A stretch of 64,000 bases of DNA from Planctomycetes bacterium MalM25 (GTDB lineage Bacteria > Planctomycetota > Planctomycetia > Pirellulales > Lacipirellulaceae), in contig CP036424.1 of assembly GCA_007745835.1 (NCBI GenBank), positions 1,759,001-1,823,000 on the forward strand, written 5' to 3'. A program made the position numbers and the translations under genes. The notes under the pieces were generated by a model. The model was not told the DNA's origin, ran no database searches, and saw only the letters and a program-made list of their open reading frames with translations. Positions 17,120 to 25,946 of this stretch are shown in pieces; positions within the stretch are counted from its first letter, which is position 1; every line of letters starts with the position of its first letter.

Positions 17120-17848
17120 CTACCGACGCATCGCCAGGCCGCACGAAGCGATCGTGATCAGCAGCAGCGCCGTCGCCGGCTCGGGGATGATCGGCGTTTG
17201 CACCAGGATGACCAGGCCGTTGCCGGTCGCCTCGACCTCGTTGTCGATCGGCACGTTGTATCGCAGGGTGCCGGTCAGCTGACCGCCGGCGGCGATCGGG
17301 CCGGGGGGGACCGGGTTGCCATCGATAGCGAAGTTGGCGCCGTAGATCACGAGCACCCCTTCGTCGGTGGCGACCAGCGCGTCGCCGAACGTTCCGCCGC
17401 GGACTTCGACCCAGGAGTCGCCTTGGGCGCCGAGCGTACCGAGCACCTCGCCGCCGTTGATCCACGCCCTGGAGAAATCGGCCGTCCGGAGGAAGCGGCC
17501 GACCGAGGCGCCGTTGTTAACGAACACCCAAGCGAGATCGGCGGCCAAGACGTCACGGCCAACCGATCCACCGTTGAGGTGCAGCTCGCTGAGATCCTCG
17601 ACGAGCGCGTCGCCGGTGATCGATCCGGTCGGGCCGACGTAGACTTCGGTCCAGCCATCGGTCGGATGGTCCCGCACCAGCGCGTTGCCGGCGATCTCGG
17701 TCGTGACGTTGTGGACGCCGCCGTCGTCGAAGATCATCGACGCCGAACTCGGCGCCGCGAGGGCGAGCAGCGCGGCCACCGTGGCCGCCAAGCGGGCGCA
17801 CAACGGGCCCGCGGGATGAGAGAGTGAATCGCGGTGGGTCCGGTTCAT
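17120..17848 (-). CDS. PEP-CTERM sorting domain protein
   Basis: 242 residues. N-terminal export signal (LCARLAATVAALLALAAPSSA) and a C-terminal PEPATALLLITIASCGLAMRR tail, the PEP-CTERM tripartite signal recognised by an exosortase. The middle shows repeats of about 20-25 residues (for example LVEDLSELHLNGGSVGRDV, then VNNGASVGRFLRTAD), like a short beta-helix with GG-turns. It is an exported surface or matrix protein; binding partner unknown. The gene is convergent with the symporter. Confidence 0.9.
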   Translation of the reverse strand: MNRTHRDSLSHPAGPLCARLAATVAALLALAAPSSASMIFDDGGVHNVTTEIAGNALVRDHPTDGWTEVYVGPTGSITGDALVEDLSELHLNGGSVGRDVLAADLAWVFVNNGASVGRFLRTADFSRAWINGGEVLGTLGAQGDSWVEVRGGTFGDALVATDEGVLVIYGANFAIDGNPVPPGPIAAGGQLTGTLRYNVPIDNEVEATGNGLVILVQTPIIPEPATALLLITIASCGLAMRR

Positions 17849-17922
17849 TGGGTCTCTATTCGGCGGAAAAGTGCGGGGCCCCTGTCCCTTCAGGCTATTT
17901 CAGCTCGCCCAATCGGTCAACT

Positions 17923-19053
17923 TTAGCGCGCTTCGGCAGGGGGCCCGTTCTGCCCCGTTTTGTACAGGTTTTCAAACGTTTCGGCGTGCTGTTTGAGGCC
18001 GTCGTAGTAGAAAAAGACCTCTCCCTGGAAGCCCATTTCGCGGTTGATCTCGACCATCTGGCGGACGTGCTCGCTCGGCAGGTCGTACCCGTCCGCCAAC
18101 GCGATCAACACCCCGGGGGCCACTTTCGACCGCAATTCGGGGGGGACTTGGTTCTCGGCGAGGGCCCGCAGCGTCTGGCGGTAGGAGTCCAAATCCTTGC
18201 GGTAGACCTGCGGGCAGAAGAGGTCGCCCCACCCCTCACGGAGCCAGCGGGGCCAGTCCTGCAGATAGTTTTCCTTGCTCCACGGGTAAACGCTCGGCGA
18301 CCACGAGACGCACAGCTTCGGGTCGATCGCCTTCAACTCGTGATAGGCGCGCTCCACGAAGCGGCTCAGTCGATCGGCACGCCACTGCGTCCATTCGGGG
18401 TCGGTCGGGTCGTCGGGCGGGGCGGCGCCTTGGTGCTCCTTCGCGTACAGCGACACGGTGAGCGGGTCGTAGCCCCCCGTGTTGGGCAGCGCGGGCAGCC
18501 GGTCGTCGCCTTGCACGCCGTCGACGTCGTAGCGGGTGACGACCTCCTTGAGCATCGCCAGCAGGAAGTCCTGCACCTCCGGGTCGAAGGCGTTCATCCA
18601 CTGGAAGCCGTTGCGGCTGACCAGCTTCCCGTCCCGGTCGAGCGCCGCCCACCCGGGACGCCGCTCCAGCAGCGCGCCGCCGTCGGGCTTCTGGTAACTG
18701 CAACTGAAACCGAACTCGAACCAGGCGACGACCCGGATGTCGGCGGCGTGGGCCAGCTCGATCAGCTCGGCCAGCGGGTCGCGCCCCGCGAGCCGGGGGT
18801 CGATCGCCACGCCGAACTCCCGCCGCATCAACTCGCTCGGGTAGAGCGTGACGCCCCGGTTCCAGGTCACGACGAAGATCGTGTTGATCCCGACCCGCTT
18901 GCAGTTGGCGACGACCTCGGCGAGCCCCTCGTGCGAGGCGATCGACTCGCTACCGACGCTCGCCAGCCAGACGCCCCGCACCGGCTCCGCGGCTTGGGAG
19001 GCGCCGCCGAGGGCGAGCAGGGCGATTGCAAAGAGGCGAGCGAACAAGGTCAT
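17923..19053 (-). CDS. Secreted GH10-like (UPF0748/GHL10) hydrolase
   Basis: 376 residues with signal peptide MTLFARLFAIALLALGGASQA. The fold matches the family often annotated 'family 10 glycosyl hydrolase' or GHL10: VRGVWLASVGSESI, then TIFVVTWNRGVTLYPSE, VVAWFEFGFSC, and YDVDGVQGDDRLPALP, a (beta/alpha)8 barrel with catalytic acidic residues in DGVQGDD and nearby. Substrate unknown, likely a peptidoglycan- or polysaccharide-derived glycoside. The start overlaps the stop of the upstream paralogue by four bases (ATGA at 19050-19053), so the two are translationally coupled. Confidence 0.9.
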   Translation of the reverse strand: MTLFARLFAIALLALGGASQAAEPVRGVWLASVGSESIASHEGLAEVVANCKRVGINTIFVVTWNRGVTLYPSELMRREFGVAIDPRLAGRDPLAELIELAHAADIRVVAWFEFGFSCSYQKPDGGALLERRPGWAALDRDGKLVSRNGFQWMNAFDPEVQDFLLAMLKEVVTRYDVDGVQGDDRLPALPNTGGYDPLTVSLYAKEHQGAAPPDDPTDPEWTQWRADRLSRFVERAYHELKAIDPKLCVSWSPSVYPWSKENYLQDWPRWLREGWGDLFCPQVYRKDLDSYRQTLRALAENQVPPELRSKVAPGVLIALADGYDLPSEHVRQMVEINREMGFQGEVFFYYDGLKQHAETFENLYKTGQNGPPAEAR

Positions 19054-20696
19054 GCGTGGTTCTTGCGGGTGCCCAGTACGCCGAGCAGGGCGAGCAGGGC
19101 GAGCAGGGCGGCGGAGGGCTCGGGGACGGTGAGCGGTGGGGGCGTGTCGTACCCGTAGCCGGCGGACCACAGGTCGTAGTCCATCGCGTTGACGAAGTTA
19201 TCGCCGTTCGCGTCGGCGCGGAGGTCCTCGATCTCGGCGAACGTGTCCCGCCAGACCGTGTAGTCCGCTGCGTTGACGAGCCCGTCCCCGTTGAAGTCGG
19301 CCGGGTCGATCGGCCGACGATCGTACAGCAGTTCAATGCCCGTGGCGTTGAAGACGGTCAGCTCGCGCTGCCCTGCAGGGAAGTAGCCCCGCGACAGCTC
19401 CTGCCAGTCACCGGCGAGCTCCGCCAGCAGGCGGTAGCCGCCAGCAACCGGGACGTCGACCGTCCAGGTCGAGCTGTCCACCACCTCGCCGACCACCGCC
19501 TCGGGGCGGACGTAGTCGAACAGCGGGTTAGCGGCGTGCCCCGTGTTCTCGACGTCGTAGAACGCGGTCAGCTGCGCGGCGTACTCGTCGCGGGCCGCGC
19601 GGCTGTACCAGACCGAGTGCCCGGCGACGCCCTCGTCGCGCGTCGTTTCGATCATGTCCTCCAGCGCGGCGTACGGCGTGTTGGCGCCGCTGCCGTTCGC
19701 CCGCACGCCGACAACCAGCTCGTCGCGCTGGCCCGGGTCGAACGGGGCGAGCTGCGCCGGCAGCGTCGCGTTGAACGAGCCGGTCGTGGATCGATAAACT
19801 TGGACCGCGTACTCGTCGAACAGGCCCTGATCCTGCCAGACTGGCCATTCGGCGTTGTAGGTCACGTCGGAAAAGCTGGTCACCGACGGCGCGACCGAGA
19901 CCAGCAGGTCGGGCCGTGCCGCGCGGACCGCGGCGGAGAGTTCCTGGGCGAAGAGCGTCACCTTGTCTTGCCGCCAGTTGCGGAAGAGGGCGTCGTCGAC
20001 GTTGTTGGGCAGGTTGCGGCCGGTCTCTTGTTGGTAGATGGCGGCGGTCGTGTCGTCCCAGCCGAACTCGCGCGGCCACGCCAGGCGGTCGTCGAACTGC
20101 ACGCCGTCGAGGTCGTAGTTGTCGATCGCCTCGAGCGTGACGTCGATCAGCAGCTGGCGCACCTCGGGCACCGCCGGGTTCATCCAGGCAAAGCCGTTCG
20201 AGGCGTTGCCGTAGCCGCCGATCGCGTCCTCCAGAAGCCAGCCATGATCGCGCGCCTTGCGGCCGAGCGGCGTCCAGGGTTGACCACCGTTGCCGACGAA
20301 CTCGGCGGCGAAGCCGTATTCGAACCAACCGACGTAGTGCAACCCGTTGCGGTGCGCTTCGGTCAGGGTCTCATCGACCAGGTCGCGCGAACCGAGGAAG
20401 GGCGAGCGGTCCGCCCCGCCCGTGAACGAGGCGAGCGCCTGCGACGGGAAGTTCGTGTAACCCGACTTCCAGGTCTCCACGTACACCGTGTTGAATCCGA
20501 TGTCGCGCAGGTCGGACATCACGGCGGCGGTCTTCGCGCCCGATCGGATGTGGTCTTCCACACCGGTGGTGGTGAGCCAGGTGCCGCGTGCCTCGTCCGG
20601 CGCGGCGTCGCAGGCGTTGGGCGCGAGCGCCGCCGCGATCGCGAGCGCGACGAAGCGGTGAGGGCCGTGTGCGAAGGGGGGGCGGCTGTCCGTCAA
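19050..20696 (-). CDS. GH10-like hydrolase with dockerin-like region and PEP-CTERM
   Basis: 548 residues. Signal peptide, then a GHL10-type barrel (RGTWLTTTGVEDHI near residue 37, FNTVYVETWKSGYTNFP, YDLDGVQFDDRLAWP), homologous to the next gene. Around residues 465-520 is a dockerin-like pair of calcium-loop repeats: DFNGDGLVNAADYTVWRDT and DANGDNFVNAMDYDLW. The C-terminus VPEPSAALLALLALLGVLGTRKNHA is a PEP-CTERM signal. It is exported and probably anchored via exosortase, unlike its shorter downstream paralogue. ATGA overlap with that gene. Start at 20696 is GTG- or ATG-like; the signal peptide supports it. Confidence 0.9.
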   Translation of the reverse strand: MTDSRPPFAHGPHRFVALAIAAALAPNACDAAPDEARGTWLTTTGVEDHIRSGAKTAAVMSDLRDIGFNTVYVETWKSGYTNFPSQALASFTGGADRSPFLGSRDLVDETLTEAHRNGLHYVGWFEYGFAAEFVGNGGQPWTPLGRKARDHGWLLEDAIGGYGNASNGFAWMNPAVPEVRQLLIDVTLEAIDNYDLDGVQFDDRLAWPREFGWDDTTAAIYQQETGRNLPNNVDDALFRNWRQDKVTLFAQELSAAVRAARPDLLVSVAPSVTSFSDVTYNAEWPVWQDQGLFDEYAVQVYRSTTGSFNATLPAQLAPFDPGQRDELVVGVRANGSGANTPYAALEDMIETTRDEGVAGHSVWYSRAARDEYAAQLTAFYDVENTGHAANPLFDYVRPEAVVGEVVDSSTWTVDVPVAGGYRLLAELAGDWQELSRGYFPAGQRELTVFNATGIELLYDRRPIDPADFNGDGLVNAADYTVWRDTFAEIEDLRADANGDNFVNAMDYDLWSAGYGYDTPPPLTVPEPSAALLALLALLGVLGTRKNHA

Positions 20697-20804
20697 AACT
20701 CGTGGGTTGCCTCGACCGAGGGGGCGTGTGAAGGGATCCTCTTCGACTCTAACCGTGCACGCGGCCCGGTCAATGAATGAGGGCGCAGGCGAATCTCGCC
20801 CCGC

Positions 20805-21908
20805 TCACAGCCAGCTCGCCAGCCCGCTCGCGGTCGAGGCGCCCGCGCACTGCGCCGCGCGGCAGCCGGTCGTTTCGGGCGTCGAGACTGGCAGGCCCCG
20901 CAGGTAGCGGATCGCCAGCCAGCCGAACGACTCGGCTTGCAGCGTGTCGGGGTTCAGGTTGCGCTCGCTCACGTTGCGGACTTCGTCGAAGGCCTCGGCG
21001 AGCCGTTTGAGGATCAGCGGATGGCGGCTCCCCGAACCGGTCACCCACGCCAGCTTCGGGCGTTCGGGCAGCTGATCGACCGCGGCGATCAACGCCTCGG
21101 CGATCACGGCGCAGATCGTGGCGGCGCCGTCGTGCGCGCTCAGGCCCGAGACGTCGATCCGCTCAAAATCGGAGCGCGTCGGCGTGCGGGGCAGCGGCCG
21201 TGCGAAGAACGGGCTGTCCAACGCGTACCGCACACAGTCCGCGTCCACCTCGCCGCGGGCGGAGATGGCGCCGTCGTAGTCGTCGGGCGCCTCGGCGACC
21301 TCGTTGACCCACTCGCTGAGCAGCTCCATCCCCGGTCCGACGTCGCCCGCGATGATGTCGTTCTCGCGGCTGAGCCAGGTGAGGCTCGTCACGGCGCCGA
21401 AGTTGAGCATCACGGCGGGGCGCGGCTCCTTCGTCATCAGGGCCCACTGGTACATCGCCTCGAGCGGCGCACCCTGCCCGCCGGCCGCCATGTCGTAGCG
21501 GCGGAAATCGGAGATCACGGGCAATCCGATTCGCTCTGACAGCAGCCACGGGTTGCCGATCTGGAACGACAGCCCCTCGCTCGGCACCCGGCGGAGGGTG
21601 TGGCCATCGAGGCCGATTACCGAGGCGGCCGCCATCGCCTCCGGGTGGCGGAGCCTGAGCTCGTCGATGGCGCGGACGTACTGCTGGGTGAGTTCGAGTT
21701 CGATCCGCAAGATCTCGGTCGTCGGCAGGTCGTTCTGCGTCGCCTCGAGCAGGCCCCAGCGGAGGTTCTCGTCACAGGGGGTGCTGACACCGCCGATGGG
21801 TTGGATCTCGTCGCGCCCGTCGCTGTGGATGACCGCCGCCTCGACGGTGTCGCCGGTCACCGACGAGATCACCCCGACGGCGTAGTGCATTTCTGGGGAC
21901 TGCGGCAT
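20805..21908 (-). CDS. Divergent anhydro-N-acetylmuramic acid kinase-like protein
   Basis: 367 residues. The segment SDFRRYDMAAGGQGAPLEA near residue 145 is the AnmK hallmark (DFR..DvAaGGqGAPLvP), so the protein belongs to the AnmK/ASKHA family, which phosphorylates 1,6-anhydro-MurNAc in cell-wall recycling. Several kinase motifs are altered: SGTSxDGxD reads SSVTGDTVE, HGQT reads DGHT, NxGGxxN reads NFGAVTS, and DxGPGN reads DVGPGM. Whether it still phosphorylates is unclear; it may bind a different ligand. Start chosen at MPQSPEMHYAVGV. It faces the divergent XylR-type regulator across a 136-base gap, which may be its control region. Confidence 0.8.
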   Translation of the reverse strand: MPQSPEMHYAVGVISSVTGDTVEAAVIHSDGRDEIQPIGGVSTPCDENLRWGLLEATQNDLPTTEILRIELELTQQYVRAIDELRLRHPEAMAAASVIGLDGHTLRRVPSEGLSFQIGNPWLLSERIGLPVISDFRRYDMAAGGQGAPLEAMYQWALMTKEPRPAVMLNFGAVTSLTWLSRENDIIAGDVGPGMELLSEWVNEVAEAPDDYDGAISARGEVDADCVRYALDSPFFARPLPRTPTRSDFERIDVSGLSAHDGAATICAVIAEALIAAVDQLPERPKLAWVTGSGSRHPLILKRLAEAFDEVRNVSERNLNPDTLQAESFGWLAIRYLRGLPVSTPETTGCRAAQCAGASTASGLASWL

Positions 21909-22044
21909 GGGCGGCCGTCGGGGGGAGTTCGGGGGGCGGGCGTCGTGGCGCGACCGTACCAACGGCCGTCACGGCCGCCTATCCTAGCTGGGTCGGCCGG
22001 CGTGCAACGACCGATTCCCGCCTCACCAAGCCCGGAGAACGCGA

Positions 22045-23202
22045 GTGGCGATCCCTGAAGTCGCGGTGCTCGTGGAGACCGACTCGAGCTGGGGCCGCAA
22101 CCTGCTCCGCGGCGTGGCGAGCTTCGCGCAGAAGTTCGGGCCGTGGACTTTGGTGGTCGATTCTCACGACCGCGGGTCGAGTTGGGTCTTCCCCGAAGCG
22201 TGGCGCGCCGACGGCGTGATCGCCCGCATCGCGACGCCCCTCGTGCTGCGGCAGATTCAGGACCGCGGCGCGCCGGCGGTCGATGTGGGCGACCTGTTCG
22301 TGGGCGCGGAAGGAATCGATTCGGTCATCACCAGCGCCGAGGCGTGGGCGCAGTTGGCGCTCGGGCATTTTCGGTCGAAGGGGTTCGAGCACTTCGCGCA
22401 CTACGCCCCGCCGAGCCGGGACTACTCGAAACGCCGGGGCGCCGCCTTTGCCGCCGCCGTCGAGCAAGCCGGTTGGCATTGCGCGCAGTACCGGCCCGGG
22501 TACCGTGTCGGCCGTGAGATCAGCCGCGACGAGCACCGCCGGCGCGTGGCGCGGTGGCTGCGGCAGCTGCCGCAGCCCGTCGCGGTGCTCGCGGTGGACG
22601 CCCAGCGCGGCAAGGACCTCGCCGAGGTCTGCGGCTCCGAAGGGGTCGCGATCCCGGACGAGGTTGCGATCCTCGCGGGCGACTCGGACGAGCTCTCGTG
22701 TGAGATCTGCTCACCCCCCTTGTCGAGCATCGATGTGGCGAGCCGGCGGATCGGCTACGAAGCGGCCGCCCGGCTGGCGGCCCGCTTCGCGGGTGGGCCG
22801 GCGCTCGAAGCCCCGTTGGAGGTCGAGCCGGACGGGGTCCACGCCCGCCAATCGACCGACGTGCTCGCCATCGAAGATCCCTTGATGGCCCAAACCATTC
22901 GCTTCATGCAGACGCACGCCTGCCGAGGGGTCACCGTCGAGGATGTGCTCGAAGCGATCCCGGTCGCCCGGCGTCAGCTCGAACGCCAGTTCCGGCAGTG
23001 CTTCGGGCGCTCGCCGGCCGAGGAGCTTCGCCGGCTGCGGCTTGAACGGGGCCGCCAGCTGCTGGCCGAGACCGAGCTGTCGATGGAGGAGGTGGCCGCC
23101 GCCTCGGGCTACTCCGGCTCCACCCAATTCGGAGCGGCCTTCCGCAAGGATCAGGGACTCACCCCTTTGGCCTACCGCCGCCGTTTGCAGTCGGGCGGGT
23201 GA
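22045..23202 (+). CDS. XylR-type AraC-family transcriptional regulator
   Basis: 385 residues. The N-terminal ~270 residues have a LacI/periplasmic-binding-like ligand domain (VAVLVETDSSWGRNLLRGVASFA, later VAVLAVDAQRGKDLAEVCGSEGVAIPDEVAIL). The C-terminal ~100 residues are an AraC helix-turn-helix pair (VEDVLEAIPVARRQLERQF, then MEEVAAASGYSGSTQFGAAFR). This fusion is the pattern of XylR-like sugar-responsive activators. The start is GTG with GGAG 7 bases before it. The gene is divergent from the AnmK-like gene, the likely target along with nearby exported enzymes; this is inference. Confidence 0.92.
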   Translation: MAIPEVAVLVETDSSWGRNLLRGVASFAQKFGPWTLVVDSHDRGSSWVFPEAWRADGVIARIATPLVLRQIQDRGAPAVDVGDLFVGAEGIDSVITSAEAWAQLALGHFRSKGFEHFAHYAPPSRDYSKRRGAAFAAAVEQAGWHCAQYRPGYRVGREISRDEHRRRVARWLRQLPQPVAVLAVDAQRGKDLAEVCGSEGVAIPDEVAILAGDSDELSCEICSPPLSSIDVASRRIGYEAAARLAARFAGGPALEAPLEVEPDGVHARQSTDVLAIEDPLMAQTIRFMQTHACRGVTVEDVLEAIPVARRQLERQFRQCFGRSPAEELRRLRLERGRQLLAETELSMEEVAAASGYSGSTQFGAAFRKDQGLTPLAYRRRLQSGG

Positions 23203-23373
23203 GCGGGGGCGCGTCGCATGCGGTGGAAAAAAATGCGCACTTGCGTTGGGTCTTGGATGCCAACGGGGTTAATCTGCGAACAACGGTGGCCGGCTCTGGT
23301 CTTCTCGCGGCAGCCGCGGATCCACCCGATTCTCTCATCTCGGTTCCACCCCCCTGACCAAGGCAGACGACTA

Positions 23374-24264
23374 ATGACACGCACCTTGTTGACCACCCTC
23401 TTTGTTGGGTCGCTGGTCGCGACCAGCACCGACACCTCGGCGCAAACGATCGCCAAAGACAGCTACACGGGATACACCGCCGGCGGATTGAGCGGCGCCA
23501 CGAGCCCCGACCCGATCGGATTCTCCGGCGCGTGGACGTCGAGTTCCGCGAACCTCCAGGTGGAGTCGGGCGGCATCCTCGACGGCGACCCGACCAACGG
23601 CCAGGGCAAGTTCATCGCCGCGCCCGGCAACTTCTCCAACTTCTCGCGGATCGCGCGCCACGACCTGGCGCCGATCGCCGCCGACCCGGTGAACAACACC
23701 TTCTACATGAGCCACTTGGTGAACGCCGGCACTTCGGTGGGCCCCAACAACGATTACGCACTCGTCGGCTTCGGCGACTTCACGGCCCAGGACACGATCG
23801 AAGGGACGGCCAACTTCCTCGGCGGCGCCTTCACCGGTTTCGTCGGCAACGGCACGGGCGGCGTTGACCTGGTCATCCGCTCGCGCACCGGCGCGGCCGC
23901 GGGCGTGATCAGCGACGAGGTCCTCGTGACCGACGCCGAGAACACCACGTACCAGGTCGTCATGGCCCTGGAGTACAACAACCCGGGCGACGAGGTCCGT
24001 TACTGGGTCAACCCGACCGACTTCAAGAACGGCGAGGCGGGCCTCACCGCGTCGTCCTCGATCAACGGCTCGATCGCCGGCTTCCAACTCGGCGGGCTTG
24101 CGAGCATGAACGACCTGACGGTCGCGGTTTACGGCTTCGACCGCTCGTTCTTCTGGGACGAGTCGATCCTCGCCGGCAGCGTGATGGGCCTGATCCCCGA
24201 GCCGACCAGCGCGGTGCTGGCCGCGGTGTCGCTGCTCGGCCTCGCCGCCCGCCGCGTCCGCTGA
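23374..24264 (+). CDS. PEP-CTERM sorting domain protein
   Basis: 296 residues. Signal peptide MTRTLLTTLFVGSLVATSTDTSA, then a beta-rich domain of ~230 residues with lectin/concanavalin-like features (SYTGYTAGGLSGATS, FSGAWTSSSANLQVESGG), and C-terminal IPEPTSAVLAAVSLLGLAARRVR, a PEP-CTERM tail. Exported, probably surface-associated. Start chosen at the ATG that opens the signal peptide; the frame extends 52 residues upstream without coding features. A hairpin terminator follows. Confidence 0.9.
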   Translation: MTRTLLTTLFVGSLVATSTDTSAQTIAKDSYTGYTAGGLSGATSPDPIGFSGAWTSSSANLQVESGGILDGDPTNGQGKFIAAPGNFSNFSRIARHDLAPIAADPVNNTFYMSHLVNAGTSVGPNNDYALVGFGDFTAQDTIEGTANFLGGAFTGFVGNGTGGVDLVIRSRTGAAAGVISDEVLVTDAENTTYQVVMALEYNNPGDEVRYWVNPTDFKNGEAGLTASSSINGSIAGFQLGGLASMNDLTVAVYGFDRSFFWDESILAGSVMGLIPEPTSAVLAAVSLLGLAARRVR

Positions 24265-24293
24265 TCGAACGGTAAACACGAACGACCCGTGTC

Positions 24294-24323
24294 GTGGCCG
24301 CCCCCGTTGGAGGGGGCGGCCAC
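24294..24323 (+). terminator. Hairpin terminator after the PEP-CTERM gene
   Basis: Perfect 12-bp stem, 24294-24305 with 24312-24323, loop GTTGGA. No T-run follows, so termination may be weak or Rho-assisted. It lies 30 bases after the stop at 24264. Confidence 0.6.
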
Positions 24324-24376
24324 GCCCGCGGGAACTACTCCCCAACTCCCGTCGCCCTCCCGGCCCCCTGAATCCC

Positions 24377-25795
24377 ATGATGTTCTCCAAGGTATCGCTC
24401 GGCCGTCTGAGCGCGGCCGCCCTGTTGTTGTTCGGCGCCGGGCAGGCGGCGGCGATCGAGTTCAACGAGATCGCCCGCCTCAACGTCGACTTCGCCTTCG
24501 CCGCCAACATCGGCGAGCAGGAGCCGCCCGACCCCGACAACAACCCGCAGTACATCGGCACCAACCCGCTCGGCCTCGCGTGGAACGGTTCGAAGATGTA
24601 CCTGGCCGGCTTTGATAACTTCGGCAGCTCGCTCCTGCCGATCGGGTTGATCGAGGTGCTCAACCCGGCGTCGATCAGCGGCGCAGCGGACCTCGGCGCC
24701 AGCGATTTTAGCCCCGCGTTCGGGCAGATCTTCCAACCGATCGGCCGCGGCTACTCGGGCCTCGCCATCGAGGGCGGTCGTCTCGCGGCGGCCTACGACA
24801 ACGGCAGCGCGACGGCCAACGGCATCCAGGTCTTCGACACCGCGGACAACTCGCTCCTCTGGGACCTCTCTGATAGCAGCGCCACCGCCCGCGGCGGCAG
24901 CGGCGTCGCGTTCGATCCCGGCTTCCCCGGCGGCGACGCCGCGCAGGGGGCGGGCGTTGCATGGACGACGTTCGGCAGCGGCCGACGCGCGCTCAACAAC
25001 ACCGAGACGGGCGCCACCGTCTGGCAGCTCGACGACCTGATCCCCGAGACGCTCGGCATGCAGTGGCTGACCGACGCGGCGGGCGTGGGCAACTTCGCCC
25101 GGGACCTGGCGTTCGACCCCGACACGGGCGACGTCTACACGCGCCGCAGCAACGACGTCGATGCCGCGGACCGGACCGGTGACAACGCCACCGACAACCG
25201 CCGCACGATCGTCGACAACGCCTCGAACGGCAACTTCAAGATCGGCGGCAAGATCGAGTTCCTCGCCGACACCGACGACGGCGACCTGCTGATCTACAAC
25301 GACAGCAGCGCCTCGAGCCTCGGCCAAGCGTTCGCCGACGTGGTGAAGGTGATCGACACCGACGGCGTCGCGCAGTCGCCCACCTTCACGCTGCTCGGCG
25401 GCGAGGTGCTGGGCGATCTCGGCACGGGCAACGGCGTCTACGACTTCGACTACGACGCCGCGTCGAACACGCTCGCGGTGCTCGACTTCGCCAACCGCAA
25501 CGTGCACGTCTTCTCGCTGGGCGCGGTCGGGGGCGACCTGACCGGCGACTACAACGGGGACGGCGTCGTCGACGCGATCGATTACACCGTCTGGCGCGAC
25601 ACCCTGGGGGGGACCGCCGTCCCGTCCGGCTCGGGCGCCGACGGCAACGACAACGGCGTCATCGACAACGGCGACTACGACGTCTGGTCCGACAACTACG
25701 GGGCGACCCTGGCAGCGGCCGTCGCCGTGCCCGAGCCGGCGACCGCGTTGCTGGTGGTGCTCGGCGTTGGGGCGTGCCTCTCGCGGCGCGTCTGA
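24377..25795 (+). CDS. PEP-CTERM protein with dockerin-like region
   Basis: 472 residues. Signal peptide MMFSKVSLGRLSAAALLLFGAGQAAA. The body reads like an all-beta domain of propeller type (LGLAWNGSKMYLAGFDN, GLAIEGGRLAAAYDN, GVAFDPGFPGGD). Around residues 395-450 are two calcium-loop repeats, DYNGDGVVDAIDYTVWRDT and ADGNDNGVIDNGDYDVWSDN, of the dockerin type, followed by VPEPATALLVVLGVGACLSRRV, the PEP-CTERM tail. Exported; function unknown. Follows the previous PEP-CTERM gene on the same strand, with a terminator between. Confidence 0.9.
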   Translation: MMFSKVSLGRLSAAALLLFGAGQAAAIEFNEIARLNVDFAFAANIGEQEPPDPDNNPQYIGTNPLGLAWNGSKMYLAGFDNFGSSLLPIGLIEVLNPASISGAADLGASDFSPAFGQIFQPIGRGYSGLAIEGGRLAAAYDNGSATANGIQVFDTADNSLLWDLSDSSATARGGSGVAFDPGFPGGDAAQGAGVAWTTFGSGRRALNNTETGATVWQLDDLIPETLGMQWLTDAAGVGNFARDLAFDPDTGDVYTRRSNDVDAADRTGDNATDNRRTIVDNASNGNFKIGGKIEFLADTDDGDLLIYNDSSASSLGQAFADVVKVIDTDGVAQSPTFTLLGGEVLGDLGTGNGVYDFDYDAASNTLAVLDFANRNVHVFSLGAVGGDLTGDYNGDGVVDAIDYTVWRDTLGGTAVPSGSGADGNDNGVIDNGDYDVWSDNYGATLAAAVAVPEPATALLVVLGVGACLSRRV

Positions 25796-25946
25796 GCGAA
25801 CGCAGAAACAACGACAGGCTCAGGGGCCGGCGGCGCGCGTTCCGGGGTGGCGTCGCCGCCGGGTCCTGGGGCTTGGCTTCGGCAGGAAGTGATAGGAATC
25901 GTGGCGGGGCGCGTCCCCGCTCCTTCAGGAGGCGAACAGGTCCGTC

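Noticed and set aside
20805-21908. AnmK-like gene as a pseudogene
   Set aside because: The frame is intact, length normal and the hallmark DFR/GAPL segment kept; altered motifs alone do not show decay.
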